Source of the DNA: Ectocarpus siliculosus
Taxonomy: Eukaryota; Sar; Phaeophyceae; Ectocarpales; Ectocarpaceae
Length of the DNA: 64,000 bases
Assembly: GCA_000310025.1 (NCBI GenBank)
Contig: FN648459.1
Coordinates: forward strand, 7,031 to 71,030
Reading direction: 5' to 3'
A program made the position numbers and the translations under genes. Under the pieces are notes generated by a model, which was given only the letters and a program-made list of their open reading frames with translations, had not been told where the DNA came from and searched no databases. Positions 42,572-54,050 of the stretch are shown one piece after another (the first letter of the stretch is position 1; the number at the start of each line of letters is the position of its first letter).

Positions 42572-45500
42572 GTACTTCTGTCCAAGCCTCTCCGGGTTTG
42601 ATCGAGGCTACCCAAAGTGGGTTCCGCATCATGTTGCTGCCGGTCAATGCGGAGATACGTCGCAGTCAGAGCTATCTGAGGCGCCGTTGCCGCCCAACTT
42701 CAAGGTGCTCATGTACGGGAACTCACACATGCGTCAGGTGAGGTTCAACCTATGGCAATCGAAGCGGGGGAGGGGACACCATGTTCAGATGTTGCGCGCC
42801 TTGTTCTGTTAAACGGCGTTTCGCTAGAAGTGGTACATCATGTAGGTATGCAAGGGGTGCTTCGCCCGCCTTGCCTATGGGGGACTGTCTCGCCTAACAC
42901 CGACAGAAAAAAAATGCAAGGGCGTGCTTGAGGGTACTGTTGTTGAAGACATCGACGAGTGGTGTAAGTAGGTCGAGGATCGGATAGATACTGCTGAAGC
43001 AAAAGAACCATAGCCTAGATGCAGGTTCGAACGTTCGCACATCGGACTTTGAAAGAAGTGCGTCATCACCGCTTGGTCATGCTGCGTAGTGTCCATCTTC
43101 GCTAGCAGTATGCGCCAACTGACCCCCCGAAGGACATGAAAAGATGACGTATCCGTATCGTCGTTGACACGTCGCCCGGAAACAGCGTTGGTCAAATCGT
43201 GACATACTCTGACCTTCGACGCCGACGCAGCAACTGTCATCGGTGACACGCGAATACCTGGAATGCGACTAGCCGATTCTCGGGGAAACACAAATGCTCG
43301 TCCTGCCAAAAAGTCCTCCACAATTATTGTCCTGACCTCCGCAGAAAACCTACGAGTCGAACTGTTGTTTCCGTACTTTATCGCGGTCCGCACTTCCCCT
43401 TGTCCGGTGACAGCTACAGGAGCTCCCTCGCTGACTATTTCCGTCAACATATCGATATTTGGAATTTTTTCACTTAACCGAACCACCAACGAACTCGTAC
43501 GGCGTCAACTCGTGGGCAGGCAGTGTACCCAATGTCTCAAGCATGCATTCGAAACGCCCAGCATTCCTGTCCAGCCATTTCAATTTCGAATTCGCTAGAC
43601 TGCCTAGTATTCTTTGGATGGATTGCGAGTCCGTGGCCTCTGCTATTTGCTGAAATGACATGACGCATTCACCAAGGCTCTCAACCCCTTCTCTTGTGAT
43701 CATGCAGCCGATCCACCCTGCGCCCTCGTTCAGCCGTCTTAAGATAGGCAATATGTAGGTCTACATGCATAGCGGCAACCACGAGTTGGTTTCGGCCGAA
43801 TGACGACTTACGCGACAGCCCGTGGCCATGGAGACACAGTAAAGATGGTTTTGTGCAAATCGGATGTGTTCTCTGAAATTCGCACGGTGTCGTAAGTCAG
43901 CCTTAGTTGCGACACCGCGGAGGTGGTCCTGCGGTCGCATTCTTGAGCCTTTCTCGGCAACATGTTGGTTTTCCGTCACTATTGGAGAGCAGTACCGTTA
44001 CGTTTTTGCATGTAATATTTTGGTACACTCGAGAGAGAGAGGCGACGGATCAGCAGCAGCGACCAGTAGCAGCGGCAGCAGCTTCAGCCGAGAATAATCA
44101 CCCTCACACAGCGTTTTTGAAGCAGCAGACCGCAACAGATGTCTAGAGGAGGTGGAGCCGACAGCGAGTAACAGGAGGCATCTTTTGGTCCACCTCCCAG
44201 CAGTTCGAGTGGCCCACAGCTCATGGTCTGGGTGTTCTGCTGGACTGGTTGTAGGCACGAAGTTGCTCTATTTAGAGGCTGTTGAACCTTGCCTCATCCC
44301 GCCCTTCCTTGTTGGTTGCCCCCACAGCGATCACCACATACATACACGCTGTAGACGCACACCGCCCGCATCGGAGGGGGAGCAGGTCTGTCTATCCGGT
44401 GGTGGTTACATGAGACTCGCACGAGTCTGTACCCTGCGATGCCATCTCTTTATGGTTTGCTACTCTGTTTCTACTGAAACATCTGGACCTACAAAACACA
44501 GGAACCCACGCCTCAGATAAAGTGAGGGTGGTGAGAGGTTTTCGTCTAAGTCGTGGGTGTACAGTGGGGCGGTCTCGCCCTACACTGCTCTCTGTATCCC
44601 TCGCTCTTTTTCGCGTTCCCACACCCGTTCTCCCCCTCTCTTCTCTCTCTTTTTTCCCGCCCTCTCTGTGTTCGTCTGGCTGTATGCTTAGCCCTTGCAG
44701 CCCCCCCCGCGCTTTCTCGTCTTGACTCGTTTAGAGCGGCTGTCTGGTGTAGTGTGTTTTGCGCACGATCTATGTCCTATCTCGTCACCGGTTCCAACCA
44801 CTTTTTGGCCCATTCAGTCGGGCCACCGGTCCGTGGAATCCTCCATACATTGCGTCCCCAACACTGAAGACTACGCAACACCCCAAACAGAACACACCTT
44901 ACGCTATTGTGATACTAGGGTTAAGGATTGGCCCCCCGCCCCCCAATGGGGCTGTGGGCCAACGTCCAGGACGGATGGTGGTGAGTGTCCGGGAGGACGG
45001 AAAGAAGAAGAAGAAGGGGAGAGGATTTGTAAGGGCGGGAAGGGACGGTGTTGAGAGAGGCAAGGAAGTGATGAAGAATTTCGGCACTCGACGAGCGCGC
45101 GGTCCCGTCGGGGGTGAAAGGAACATGTCAGTCCGTAGTCTTGTCTATCGGAATCGAAAAGCCGAAAAATCGAGGTATACATTATGTACACAACGACGGA
45201 GAAGGCCGACGAGGAAGGTACGAAGAGAGGAAATTGCAGCATGAGTCATAGCTGCATATGACTCATGCGCGGAGAAGTTACCACACGGAGACTTACCAAC
45301 AAGAGGTTTGAAGGCCGGCTGAGAAGATTTGAAGACACCAACACTTACGCGGCGACGATGGCAAGCGCAACGTCAAAACTTCACAAGAAGAAAAGTGCAT
45401 ACAAAAAAAAGAAAAGGCCGGATGGCGACCTATGGCTCTCTCTCTCAGAATGAAGGGATTCCCACAATTTCCAACAGGTAGCAGCAACAACAACGATGAA

Positions 45501-47437
45501 GGTCGACCCGTCCTGCGTCGTTCAGTGTAAAATGATAAATGCCAAGAGGTACTGCGTAAAGATCCAGCGGTCTTTTTCGGCAGTGGCAAAGAAATATGCG
45601 ACCACATGCCGCGAAAAAAAAAAAAAGATGAGCGGGATACTCTATTATAGTAAATAGAACACCGCCTTTTCTGTTGTTGCAGGCAGGTTTGCTTCCACAA
45701 CCCGGGAACCCAACCCACTCTTGTATTTCGGCCTACAAGACTCCAATCGGCACAAGCACCGGTAGGAGAGTGCGTGGGAGATGCCGTGACAGCACAACTC
45801 CACTCTCCTACGACATCTATGTACAGTAGTACTGCTGTCGTTGTAGCACCATGTGGAAGATCTCCGAGGGGTCCTCCTGCGCGGTAACGACAACATGGCG
45901 AGAGCTCTACGTGTACCTGTCGTCGACACATGTGGCAGCCGCGCGACACACGAACGAATGTTTGCATCGCACTGTACTATGCTTCGCCGTGGCAGGAAGT
46001 ATCCCATCCCGTTAGGTCGTTGCGGTACTTGTAGCACGCGGACGTCGTTCGGCGTCTAGTCCATACTGCTGTAGCAAAAACACAGCAGCAGTAATCGAGC
46101 TACGCATGCAATTTTTTGCTCTGGTTCACTTTTGCCTCCACAACCCGAGAATCCCACTGCTGTATCTCGACCTACAAGACTCCAATCAACAAACCAGCAC
46201 TGGCAGAAGTGCGTGGAAGATGCTGTGACAGCACAACTAAGTCGACACTCGTACGACTTCCATGTAAAGTCGGCGTCTGGTCCATACTGATGTAGAAATT
46301 CAAAAATCGACCCGTCCTTTTTTATTTTTTTCCATACTAATAACAAGAAATGTATCACGTCACGACGACCATCCTGTAAGTATATATATAACATGATCAC
46401 ACCCCTTAAGGGAATTTGGCTGCAGGTTGTTGGGAACTTTGTCACCATCTCCCGTTCTTCTATCATACTGTCCCGGATGAATGAAGGCTTCGTCAACGGG
46501 TGAACCTTTTGACGCCAGTGACACAAGATATCACGTCCCTTTCCGGCCTCAACTCCCCGTTGACAAATTATATAAACTTCAAAACCTTACAGCCGAAGTC
46601 TTTCGTCTTGTACCTCTTGCGGCAGGTCGCTGAGACGATAATGTGCAATTTTTGGGACAAGGTAATTGCGAAGCAGGTTACCTACCGGCAATCAGGCAAC
46701 GACGTGGACTGGTGGGTACACGGGGCTACCCAATGCCGTGCCTGCATGCACTTCGGCCACACGCAAGTGGACTTTGGTTGCATAGATCAAGACGTCCTCT
46801 ACGACGCTTGCAGGTATGTCGTGGCTTCAGTTTGTACACAACTATTTGTGCCATAAAGAGAGCTGCACAACCACCGCTTGGGCACATCGTGCTTGACCCC
46901 CACGAGGTGATCATTATTCCCTTATATCCAAGTTTCTTTTTGTCTATCTCCAGGTGTAACGACGACCATGCAGAGTATTTGTTCGAGAACGGTGCTATCG
47001 TCCACTACTACTACGCCGGTGGTGATCCAGACAAGAGCATCGAGGATGCATTGCTTGGACATGGAAATGTTTCCCTGTCTTACTACGACGCGGTTCTTGC
47101 CAACAACGGGAATGGTCCAAAAATGACCGTAGACAATGTTTGTAAAGCAGCATTCGAGCTACAAGCACTGTCGGTGCCCTTCTTCTGGCTCAGTACTTAC
47201 AGTGGGCAGGGTAGCGTCAATATGTGGAACGATACGCAGAAGGCACAGTTTACTCAGTCTGGCGCCCGATTTGTAGACGTCGGCCATATGGTTTTGGGGC
47301 TGTCGAATTTCACAAAGGGAGTGGTTGAAGATCTTGTTGATCCTCACTTTTGCCTGCCAGGCCCTCCGGATGAGTTAGGTTTCCTCTTTTTGAAGATAAT
47401 TTGGGCACTTTACCTCGAGGGAGGAGCTGCAGCGTAG
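42572..47437 (+). CDS. PC-esterase / TBL-like protein, exons 42,572-42,737, 46,626-46,813, 46,954-47,437
   Basis: Exon 1 follows a TACTGTAG acceptor, reads YFCPSLSGFDRGYPKWVPHH and ends NFKVLMYGNSHMRQ at a GTGAGG donor. The GNSH block sits where SGNH hydrolases carry the GDS nucleophile. Exon 2 (CTTGCGGCAG acceptor, GTATGT donor) reads VAETIMCNFWDKVIAKQV and ends QDVLYDACR. Exon 3 (TCTATCTCCAG acceptor) reads NDDHAEYLFENGAIVHYYY, FFWLSTYSGQGSVNMWN, RFVDVGHMVLGLSNF and VDPHFCLPGPPDELGFLF. The DxxHxCLPGxPD block is diagnostic of PC-esterases (plant TBL/Cas1p type), which add or remove acetyl groups on polysaccharides. Junction phases agree (0, then 2). Stop TAG at 47,435-47,437. Upstream anchor exon proposed at 33,446-33,756. 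Probably Golgi-resident; the substrate is unknown. Confidence 0.8.
43050..43751 (-). pseudogene. retrotransposon reverse-transcriptase N-terminal remnant, antisense in intron
   Basis: Minus frames read NEGAGWIGCMITREGVESLG, FQQIAEATDSQSIQRILG and ECMLETLGTLPAHELTPYEF. After a frame change near 43,480 they read SEGAPVAVTGQGEVRTAIKY, RTIIVEDFLAGRAFVFPRES and SKVRVCHDLTNAVSGRRVND, then RILLAKMD before decay. The sequence K-x-R-x-x-HDLT followed by a VN motif and a (L)AKMD strand is the start of an RT palm; the YxDD part is absent. The class (LTR-like or DIRS-like) is unresolved. It lies in the 3.9-kb intron of the PC-esterase-like gene. Confidence 0.55.
43752..44910. other. intron sequence, no gene seen
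   Basis: GA and CAG-rich tracts at 44,033-44,100 and a long pyrimidine-rich stretch at 44,580-44,740. No coding exon was identified. Confidence 0.45.
44911..46375 (-). mobile_element. element X, inverted copy inside the PC-esterase intron
   Basis: Its reverse complement runs through the X unit of 17,496-18,205 (46,375-45,485, with a second diverged unit inserted at 46,290-46,090) and then the distal arm of 20,050-21,065 (45,460-44,911). The outer end CTAGGGTTAAGGATTGGCC (44,918) mirrors GGCCAATCCTTAACCCTAG (about 21,045). No protein-coding core. Confidence 0.8.
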
Positions 47438-48250
47438 TTACCCCCAAAACTGTCGGCAATGACCCACAATGACGTCGTCTCGGCACGGCTTGTAGGTCTA
47501 CGTGAGAGCTTGCCGAAGGTGTTCGCTCAGAAAGGCAGCCTGCAAAATCCCGACAGGTGGGACATTGCTGCGTGATGTTCCGAAATGTGGTGACCCTCAA
47601 AATGATGAGATAATAGAGGTCATGGCTACTGGCTGACCCTAGGGCAAGGGTTTGACGCTTGAAGAGGAGAATGGGGTATAGAGCGGAGTTTACCTGACGT
47701 TCCGACTTCCACTGTCTACGTCTCAAGAGTCCTGACGCCGAACACTGCCGGCAGTTTCTCTCTTTCGTGCGTGGACCGGGGTAAAACCAAGGGGTTCGAA
47801 GGGGAAAACCGAGCGTATTCAAGGTCATATTCTTCAGTTGAAGATCGTGTTCGTCAGGGAGACCGGTTGACGGCGGCCAGACCACTGGTGGTCACCGTTT
47901 GAGGTTGATGACTTCCAAGTGGTACATAGCATCAACGTCGACTTCAAGACCGGCATCCACCCATCAATTCCCGGTGGTGGTCTAACCTAGGAAGGGTGGT
48001 ATCCTCTCTGTATCGACCGGTGTGGTATAGCCTGGGAAGGGAGAAGCGAGCGTTCAGCTGCCTCCTTGGCATATTGCCCTTTGAATAAATAATTAATGGG
48101 GAGGGGTCGCGGCAGTATACAGCGCTCAGGACAAAAGAGAACCAACCAACTGAGAACATGGTCGGGGAGGGATAGGGCGTCGAAAGACTCTAGAAACGCA
48201 CCACGTGTAGTCATGTGGTTCTCGCTACGTACGGCCGACCAACTGTTAAG
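47438..48250. other. 3' flank of the PC-esterase-like gene, no gene seen
   Basis: No coding exon was recognised. AATAAATAATTAAT near 48,085 is the first clear A/T cluster after the stop codon, but no definite polyadenylation site can be named. Confidence 0.4.
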
Positions 48251-48574
48251 AAGCACGATGACCACTAGACCGCTAGTCAGCGCTGACTGGTAAGTGGTCA
48301 TCGTGACTCGCAACAAAAGTAAATGCGTCAAGCATTATTTCAAGCCACGAACACATTCCCCCAGGGTTGCATGAACCTCTTGTATTCTACGATCATGGAT
48401 CGGGATCGCCGATCGGATCGCCGAGCGCTGATCACAGGGACGGCAACCCATGGGGAAGGTTTTCGTGGCTTGAAAAACGTTTGACAGACTCGGGCATTAA
48501 CAATTATTTATTTTGGAGCCCGGTCACCCACCACTTGTCGGCGATTGACTAGTAGTTTAGTGGTCATCGTGCTT
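48251..48574. mobile_element. MITE-like element, 324 bp
   Basis: Left end AAGCACGATGACCACTAGAC. The right end, reverse-complemented, is AAGCACGATGACCACTAAAC; both continue into CTAGTCA with a few mismatches. A third inverted copy of the core (AGTGGTCATCGTG, about 48,292) makes an internal hairpin. Target duplication is unclear. No coding sequence. Confidence 0.6.
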
Positions 48575-48819
48575 TTCAGCACAAACGCTTGAAAGCAACC
48601 CCACTTGTGAACAACCGAGACTGATGTTAGCCTTCGCATCTCTCGTGAGACCAAAGGAATATCTGAAGGGCGCAGTGCAACGGTGCACTGAGGTACGCGA
48701 AGTTTCCTCTTCGACAATTCAGGAAACGCCGGAATAATATGTGAGTTTTACAAAGTCTAACTCCGGGTGCCTTCATGTATTTGTCCATTCCATGAAGGAA
48801 CACCATGGAATACTCTACA

Positions 48820-49040
48820 CACAACACGGCATCTCCCACGCACTCTCCTACTGGTGCTTGTGTCGATTGGAGTCTTGTAGGCCGAAATACAAGAGTGGGT
48901 TGGGCTCCCGGGTTGTGGAAGCAAACTTGCCTGCAGCAACAGAGAAGGCGGTGTCCTACGGTATCCCCCTCAATTTTTTTTTTTTGCGGCATGTGGTTGC
49001 ATATACTTCTTTGCCACTGCCAAAAAATACCGCTGGATAG
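48820..49040 (+). repeat. element X fragment
   Basis: CGGCATCTCCCACGCACTCT, GGCCGAAATACAAGAGTGGG, GAAGGCGGTGTCCTACGG and GTGGTTGCATATACTTCTTT match 17,895-18,115 in the same orientation. Confidence 0.85.
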
Positions 49041-49302
49041 ACTACTAATTTTTCGGCCCGAAACATTCCGAGAACGACCCAGTCGCAGGCTATTTCAGCG
49101 GTCCCAAGCGATGCCGGTTCGCAAATCAAAATTTTCCTCCTTTATAAAATCTCCAAATTTTAAAAAAGACAACTATTTGTACTACAGTACACACAGCTCT
49201 AGTCTACATCGACTAATAGTCACCGGTACCTATATACTACATATGCATACACACCGGCATACATACCCTGTGTACAGCACAACCAACCTCCTCCGATGGC
49301 AA

Positions 49303-49749
49303 AGCAACTGCTGTGTATATGCTCAAGTAGAGCATGTCGGGAAGCTGGTGGCATGGCCAGCCTTACCCTACCGTCGGATGACCGGAGGGCGAGATGGCTG
49401 AGATGTTTATTTTGGCGGCCGAACAGAACTACACGAAGCTTGTCGGGCGGGCGTCTCTCGTTCATGTCTCCCCAAGACCACCAATTGAAAAGCAACAAGC
49501 CGAATCAGGGCGGTGGCGGTTTCCCTCCGTTTGTTCGCGGACGCAAGGAAGGGTGCTGTCCCAGATCAGACGGACGGGCAGACAAGGGTGGCGACAGCAG
49601 GAGCCTTGGGGAAGTTTCGGAAGGCCGAAGCTCCGGCCGAAGCTCGGTGTGCTGCCTGGGAAAACGAAGCCTCGAAGCAAGGAGCTGGGGCATCGGACTT
49701 GCTTGATAAATTGCGGCTGTAGGACGAAGGACGATGTCATCTCTTCACT
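49303..49749 (+). repeat. left arm of a 447-bp inverted repeat
   Basis: Runs from GCTGTGTATATGCTCAAGTA to GATGTCATCTCTTCACT. The right arm at 50,057-50,505 is its reverse complement, with roughly 5 percent mismatches by eye. Two frames within the arm (MAEMFILAAEQNYTKL and LFADARKGAVPDQTDGQT) remain open in both arms. This suggests coding origin or merely recent duplication. Confidence 0.9.
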
Positions 49750-50056
49750 CCGAAGTGATGTTGTTACTTGTTTCGCTTCAATAATGGTCGCCACCCACAC
49801 ACATCACAAGCGACGGTAGCGTTGTCGAACACACTCCCGGACGCGGCGAGCCCCTCTAGGTTACGCACGGACACGATCCAGAAGCGACGATGCTCTTACG
49901 GGACCACAGATACTACGCGCTGCGCTTGGCTGCAACCGCTTCAGGATCGTGTGGTTGAATCTCCCCTCCCGCCTGCCCCCCCCCCCCGTCTCTGTGCCTT
50001 CCACACGCCTGCCTGCCGTCGTTCTCACCATACCCCGCACCAGCAACATTATTCTC

Positions 50057-50505
50057 AGTGAAGAGATGACATCGTCCTTCGTCCTACAGCCGTAATTTAT
50101 CAAGCAAGTCCGATGCCCCAGCTCCTTGCCTCGAGGCTTCGTTTTCCCAGGCAGCACACCGAGCTTCGGCCGGATCTTCGGTCTTCCGAAACTTCCCCAA
50201 GGCTCCTGCTGTCGCCTCCCTTTTCTGCCCGTCCGTCTGATCTGGGATAGCACCCTTCCTTGCGTCCGCGAACAAACGGAGGGAAACCGCCACTGCCCTG
50301 TTTCGGCTTGTTGCTTTTCAATTGGTGGTCTTGGGGAGACATGAACGAGAGACGCCCGCCCGCCAAGCTTCGTGTAGTTCTGTTCGGCCGCCAAAATAAA
50401 CATCTCAGCCATCTCGCCCTCCGGTCATCCGACGGTAGGGTAAGGCTGGCCATGCCACCAGCTTCCCGACATGCTCTACTTAAGCATATACACAGCGTTG
50501 TTTTG
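50057..50505 (-). repeat. right arm of the inverted repeat
   Basis: Reverse complement of 49,303-49,749. The loop (49,750-50,056) is about 307 bp and contains a C-rich run and no recognised gene. A transcript across both arms would fold into one long hairpin. Confidence 0.9.
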
Positions 50506-51126
50506 TACGATACCGTAATATCCTTTGTCGTAGCCCCCCTCCGTGAAACCCCCCCTCCCCCCCAAAAAAGAAAAGAAAAATACCGCCGGGGTACCAAAAA
50601 TACATTGTCGTAGGCCCGGATGACCATAGTTTTTTTCGTACCCCCCCACCACTGTTTCTTGTGCGAGCCCCAGCGGGATGTTCTTCATTGACGTCAAAAT
50701 TGTCCTACCGATAGGGGCATTCACACACAAACCCAGGCATTCCATTATGGGAGAATCTTCGTGTGTGCGGTTGCCGATTTGTCGTATAATAGTAGGTGGT
50801 TTGCTGTTGGTGTTGCTTCTAGGGTGCTATGGCAGGTGCATCACAGCAGAGAACAGACAACACCGCGGGTACTATTCGCCCCGTGGCACTTTGTTTTTTT
50901 TATCGTTCTTCTACCGTTGTCTCAGTGTTTTATTCCAACAGGATATTTTGGTATGTTTCCATATGGCATGGTTTACAGTTTCACCCCTCTTATAGTAGCC
51001 AAAACCGGTTTACCAACACCTTGGATCTTGCCGAGTGTGTTTTTCACATCTTAGATCCGCACCGTTCAACCATAGCGACGGCACCACACAACAGAAGCAC
51101 CTGTAACCCACAGGGTTCACTTGCAG
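50506..51126 (+). other. possible upstream exon of the 51-kb gene
   Basis: An acceptor-like TTATTCCAACAG near 50,942 opens YFGMFPYGMVYSFTPLIVA and KTGLPTPWILPSVFFTS before a stop near 51,056. It looks membrane-like but could be fortuitous. No donor was fixed. Confidence 0.25.
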
Positions 51127-52363
51127 GCTTGCAGCGCTGAACTTGACGACCGTATCGCGCGTGTGTCTCTTGTCACCTCTCCCACCTTCCGTGTTCGCGT
51201 ACTTGCACCCCCCGAAACCCAGGTGCCCATGATGCAAGGGCAGCCTCCCGTTCCGTCGGACAAGGACACGGCGAACAAGACCCTACGCGGATCTGTGGGT
51301 AAAAGTACTTCTACGTAGATTGGCTCATTTGCTGACCCACTTGTGTGCTGACCCTAGTTGCATGTAGTTTGCGACACCAATGCTCCTCCACGCGGTCCGC
51401 GATATGGATTTTCTGCGTGTGTCCGAGATCGGCACGCACGAGTCGGCGGCGCGCAGGGCCACCAGGCAGATGCGGTCTTGGTCAAGGCTGATCAACGGGG
51501 GATTCCCTGACCGTCAAGCGCGAGCCTTCAGGAGAGGTGCATATTTTTGCTGATGTTGTGTTGCGATGAAATAATACATACTCTTACTTGTGTTGTCTTA
51601 TTTTAGTCCTCCCACCATAAAGAATTAGCTGCCTGCTCCCGTACGTACATGTAGTCTACGCACCGATACTTTAGACCAACCTTATTTCTAGCTTGACCAA
51701 GCCCAGGGCATTGATATCTAAGTGTTCACACTTCTTTGTGGCTTTCAGACGTTCCTCGCCAGCGTCTCGCCTGTCGCCCTATCCGACGACCCGTGTACTC
51801 ATGTTTTACTTTGCCAGCATGTGGCGCCAGCTGTTCCACTACATCACGGGACCCCGCCGCCACGGGCACGCCCTCCGGACGCTCTCCCACTGGGATTACG
51901 ACAAACCCAAGATCGTCAAGTTCCTGTGCCCGTACGCCGTCACCTCAGGTGCAACAAAACGTTAGTTGCAGGCCTCCGCGAAAAAGTCCGCTTGCTCACA
52001 GCTCTCAACAACATTTCCATCGACGTCGATGTTTGATAGCGCGCGTTGTGGGCGTCTGTCCCTTCCACTTGCTAAGTTAGGCCAATATCGATACGGAAAA
52101 TAGGTGGAACACAAAAAAAGCAGAGAGTTACACAGGTTCGTCAACACTGCGTGCGATGCCTCACATACCACAAGTAGTCCTGCCCCGTCAAAATGGTCCC
52201 ATCCGACTTTCCTCTCGGTCTTGTAAATTTCTCTGCAGAGGGCGTTGCCGGAGCATCGTCCGACACGGAGGGCCGCCTCATGGTCGCAGAGACCCTCCCC
52301 CGGGGAGACAGCATCGAGCTGGATGGCGAGGAGCTCGAGGACTTCCTTGCCGACATGAACTGA
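51127..52363 (+). CDS. gene of unknown function with acidic C-terminus, four candidate exons
   Basis: Exon a (51,127-51,294 or 51,298) reads AELDDRIARVSLVTSPTFRV and KDTANKTLRGS and ends at GTGGGT or GTAAAA. Exon b (51,368-51,536) reads FATPMLLHAVRDMDFLRVSE and RRATRQMRSWSRLINGGF, donor GTGCAT. Exon c (51,749-51,948) reads VLMFYFASMWRQLFHYITG and HWDYDKPKIVKFLCPYAV, donor GTGCAA. Exon d (52,239-52,363, acceptor TTTCTCTGCAG) reads GVAGASSDTEGRLMVAETLP and SIELDGEELEDFLADMN, ending TGA. Phases agree for a-b (using GTGGGT) and c-d, but b-c differ by one base, so a boundary or an indel there is unresolved. The 5' end is missing. No family was recognised. Confidence 0.55.
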
Positions 52364-53875
52364 GCTCAGGTTCTCCCACGCCGTCCTCGCCTTTGGCTTT
52401 CGGTGGGGATGGACCTGCCTCCCTGGGTCGCCTTTTAGGACGACGAACCTCGCACTTGTTTATTTTTTCTCAAGATTTCTGTCTGCCCTTTACACACGGT
52501 CCTGCATATGGAGATTCGCGACACGTGTGACGGGTTAGAATAAGTTGTGTTGGTGTGCTCTTGGCATGATTCGTCCCAAGATGTCCTACTTGGCGTCTTA
52601 GGTTCTTTGCGGGGCACGAGCTGTTCGCAAAGTTTAGTTTGGACTTGTTCTGTCGCCCTTTCACATACACAGAGGGGGGCTCCGGAGGTCCACTAGTCTG
52701 TAGGCTTGGTAGAGCATTCTATATTGGCTTGCTGTTGCATTGGATTTTTCTGCTGAAATGCGTGAGGATCCGTGGGTCCTTGTGTGGGTAGTATTCGGCT
52801 TGTCGCGTATACTCTTTGGGTATCCTGCACTCATGGTGTGCACCACGAGGTTGTTCGTTTATCCTAGTGATAACGGGGGGCGGGTTGCGGTGTGGATGGG
52901 GAGCTCATAATCACCGGCTGCTTTGTAGCAAGTGTAGCTCATGTGGGAAAGTTTTTTCCCTCTGTTGTCGTCACAACCTGTGGCAGTGTTTTGGCTCATA
53001 CGCTTGGGGGGCGGGCGGCTCCTCCTCTTGATTGCATGTTTTGCTCTGACCTTGTCAGATCATGTGTTTACGGGGTTGCATCGTATCTCGGGGCACAAAA
53101 TGATCCTCGCATAGGATTCGTTGTTGTTGGGATATAAGTTTTTATGGCTGGGTCTCTCGCTAAGCAGTTAGCGGGCTGAGAGAGGCTTTCTATTTTGGTC
53201 TGTCGCGCGTGCGTTTTTTTTTGTGTTTTTTTCCTCAAGGAAGTCTTGTGCAGGTCAGAGAAATGTGTGCGTTGGCACGGGTGTAGTTGGTGTGGAGAGA
53301 ACTCACAGCCTGTGTGGCAGGTTGTAGTGTTTGCTGTAGTGCTCCCAGCACGCCATGCTTCGTCATTTGTTGTTGGTGACCTCTTGGAATTGGAACCCAG
53401 TCCGCGTAGAGCGTCTTTTTGGGGGGGGGTACCAAGTGAGTCTAGCTGATCTTGTCCAGTGTTGTTGATGGCGATGTATTTTCTCGTCTTCTTTTGTCGC
53501 ACAGAAGCCCCCGCCCGGTGGGTTTCTTCATGTATTGAATTGAGATTCAACATGTACCGAGCCGGAGTCCGGGCTACAGCTTTGTGGGGCTGCTTGCCCG
53601 GACTTGAGGATTGTTTACGATGCTTGAATTCACGAGGAGGAACATGATGAATGAACAAACCCCGAATACGAAACAAATCGAGAAACTGAATGCTCATATA
53701 GCTAAATGCTCAGTGAAGCCTCGGCTTAACCCTGCGCAGAAGTTATCATTGCCAGGGCCCCCCCTTGCACGATGCCCCCTTGAGGAACCTCTCGGGTCTG
53801 TCCCGAGGGTTGTGATCAATCGACGAGGGTAACAGGGTATACCCTGAAATGTGTTTTTGCCAGGGTGGGACCATA
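52364..53875. other. 3' flank and spacer, no gene seen
   Basis: T- and G-rich tracts and short frames only. A minus frame at 53,068-53,697 (209 codons) is basic and low in complexity with no recognised motif, so it is not called. Confidence 0.4.
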
Positions 53876-54050
53876 AAATTGGTCCGCCATTCTATGTCAC
53901 CACCCTGCCAAGGTCGAAGTAGCCCACCCTGCACATGGAGCAAAGTGGTAACAGGGTGACCATTAATTTCGTCCGCCATTCTATGCCACCACCCTGCCAA
54001 GGTCGAAGTAGCCCACCCTGCACATGGAGCAAAGTGGCTACGTGAGGAGT
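53876..54050. repeat. 89-bp tandem duplication
   Basis: GTCCGCCATTCTATG, CACCACCCTGCCAAGGTCGA, AGTAGCCCACCCTGCACATG and GAGCAAAGTGG appear twice, starting at 53,882 and 53,971, with almost no differences. Confidence 0.9.

Noticed and set aside
45293-45967. 224-codon minus ORF
   Set aside because: Lies inside element X. The matching frame in the 17.5-kb copy reflects repeat identity, and no domain or conserved start is present.
46643-47437. 264-codon single-exon gene as given by the longest plus frame
   Set aside because: The first part is out of frame with the real exon. Clear GTATGT and TCTCCAG splice sites at 46,814 and 46,953 give a better protein ending in the same DPHFCLPG block.
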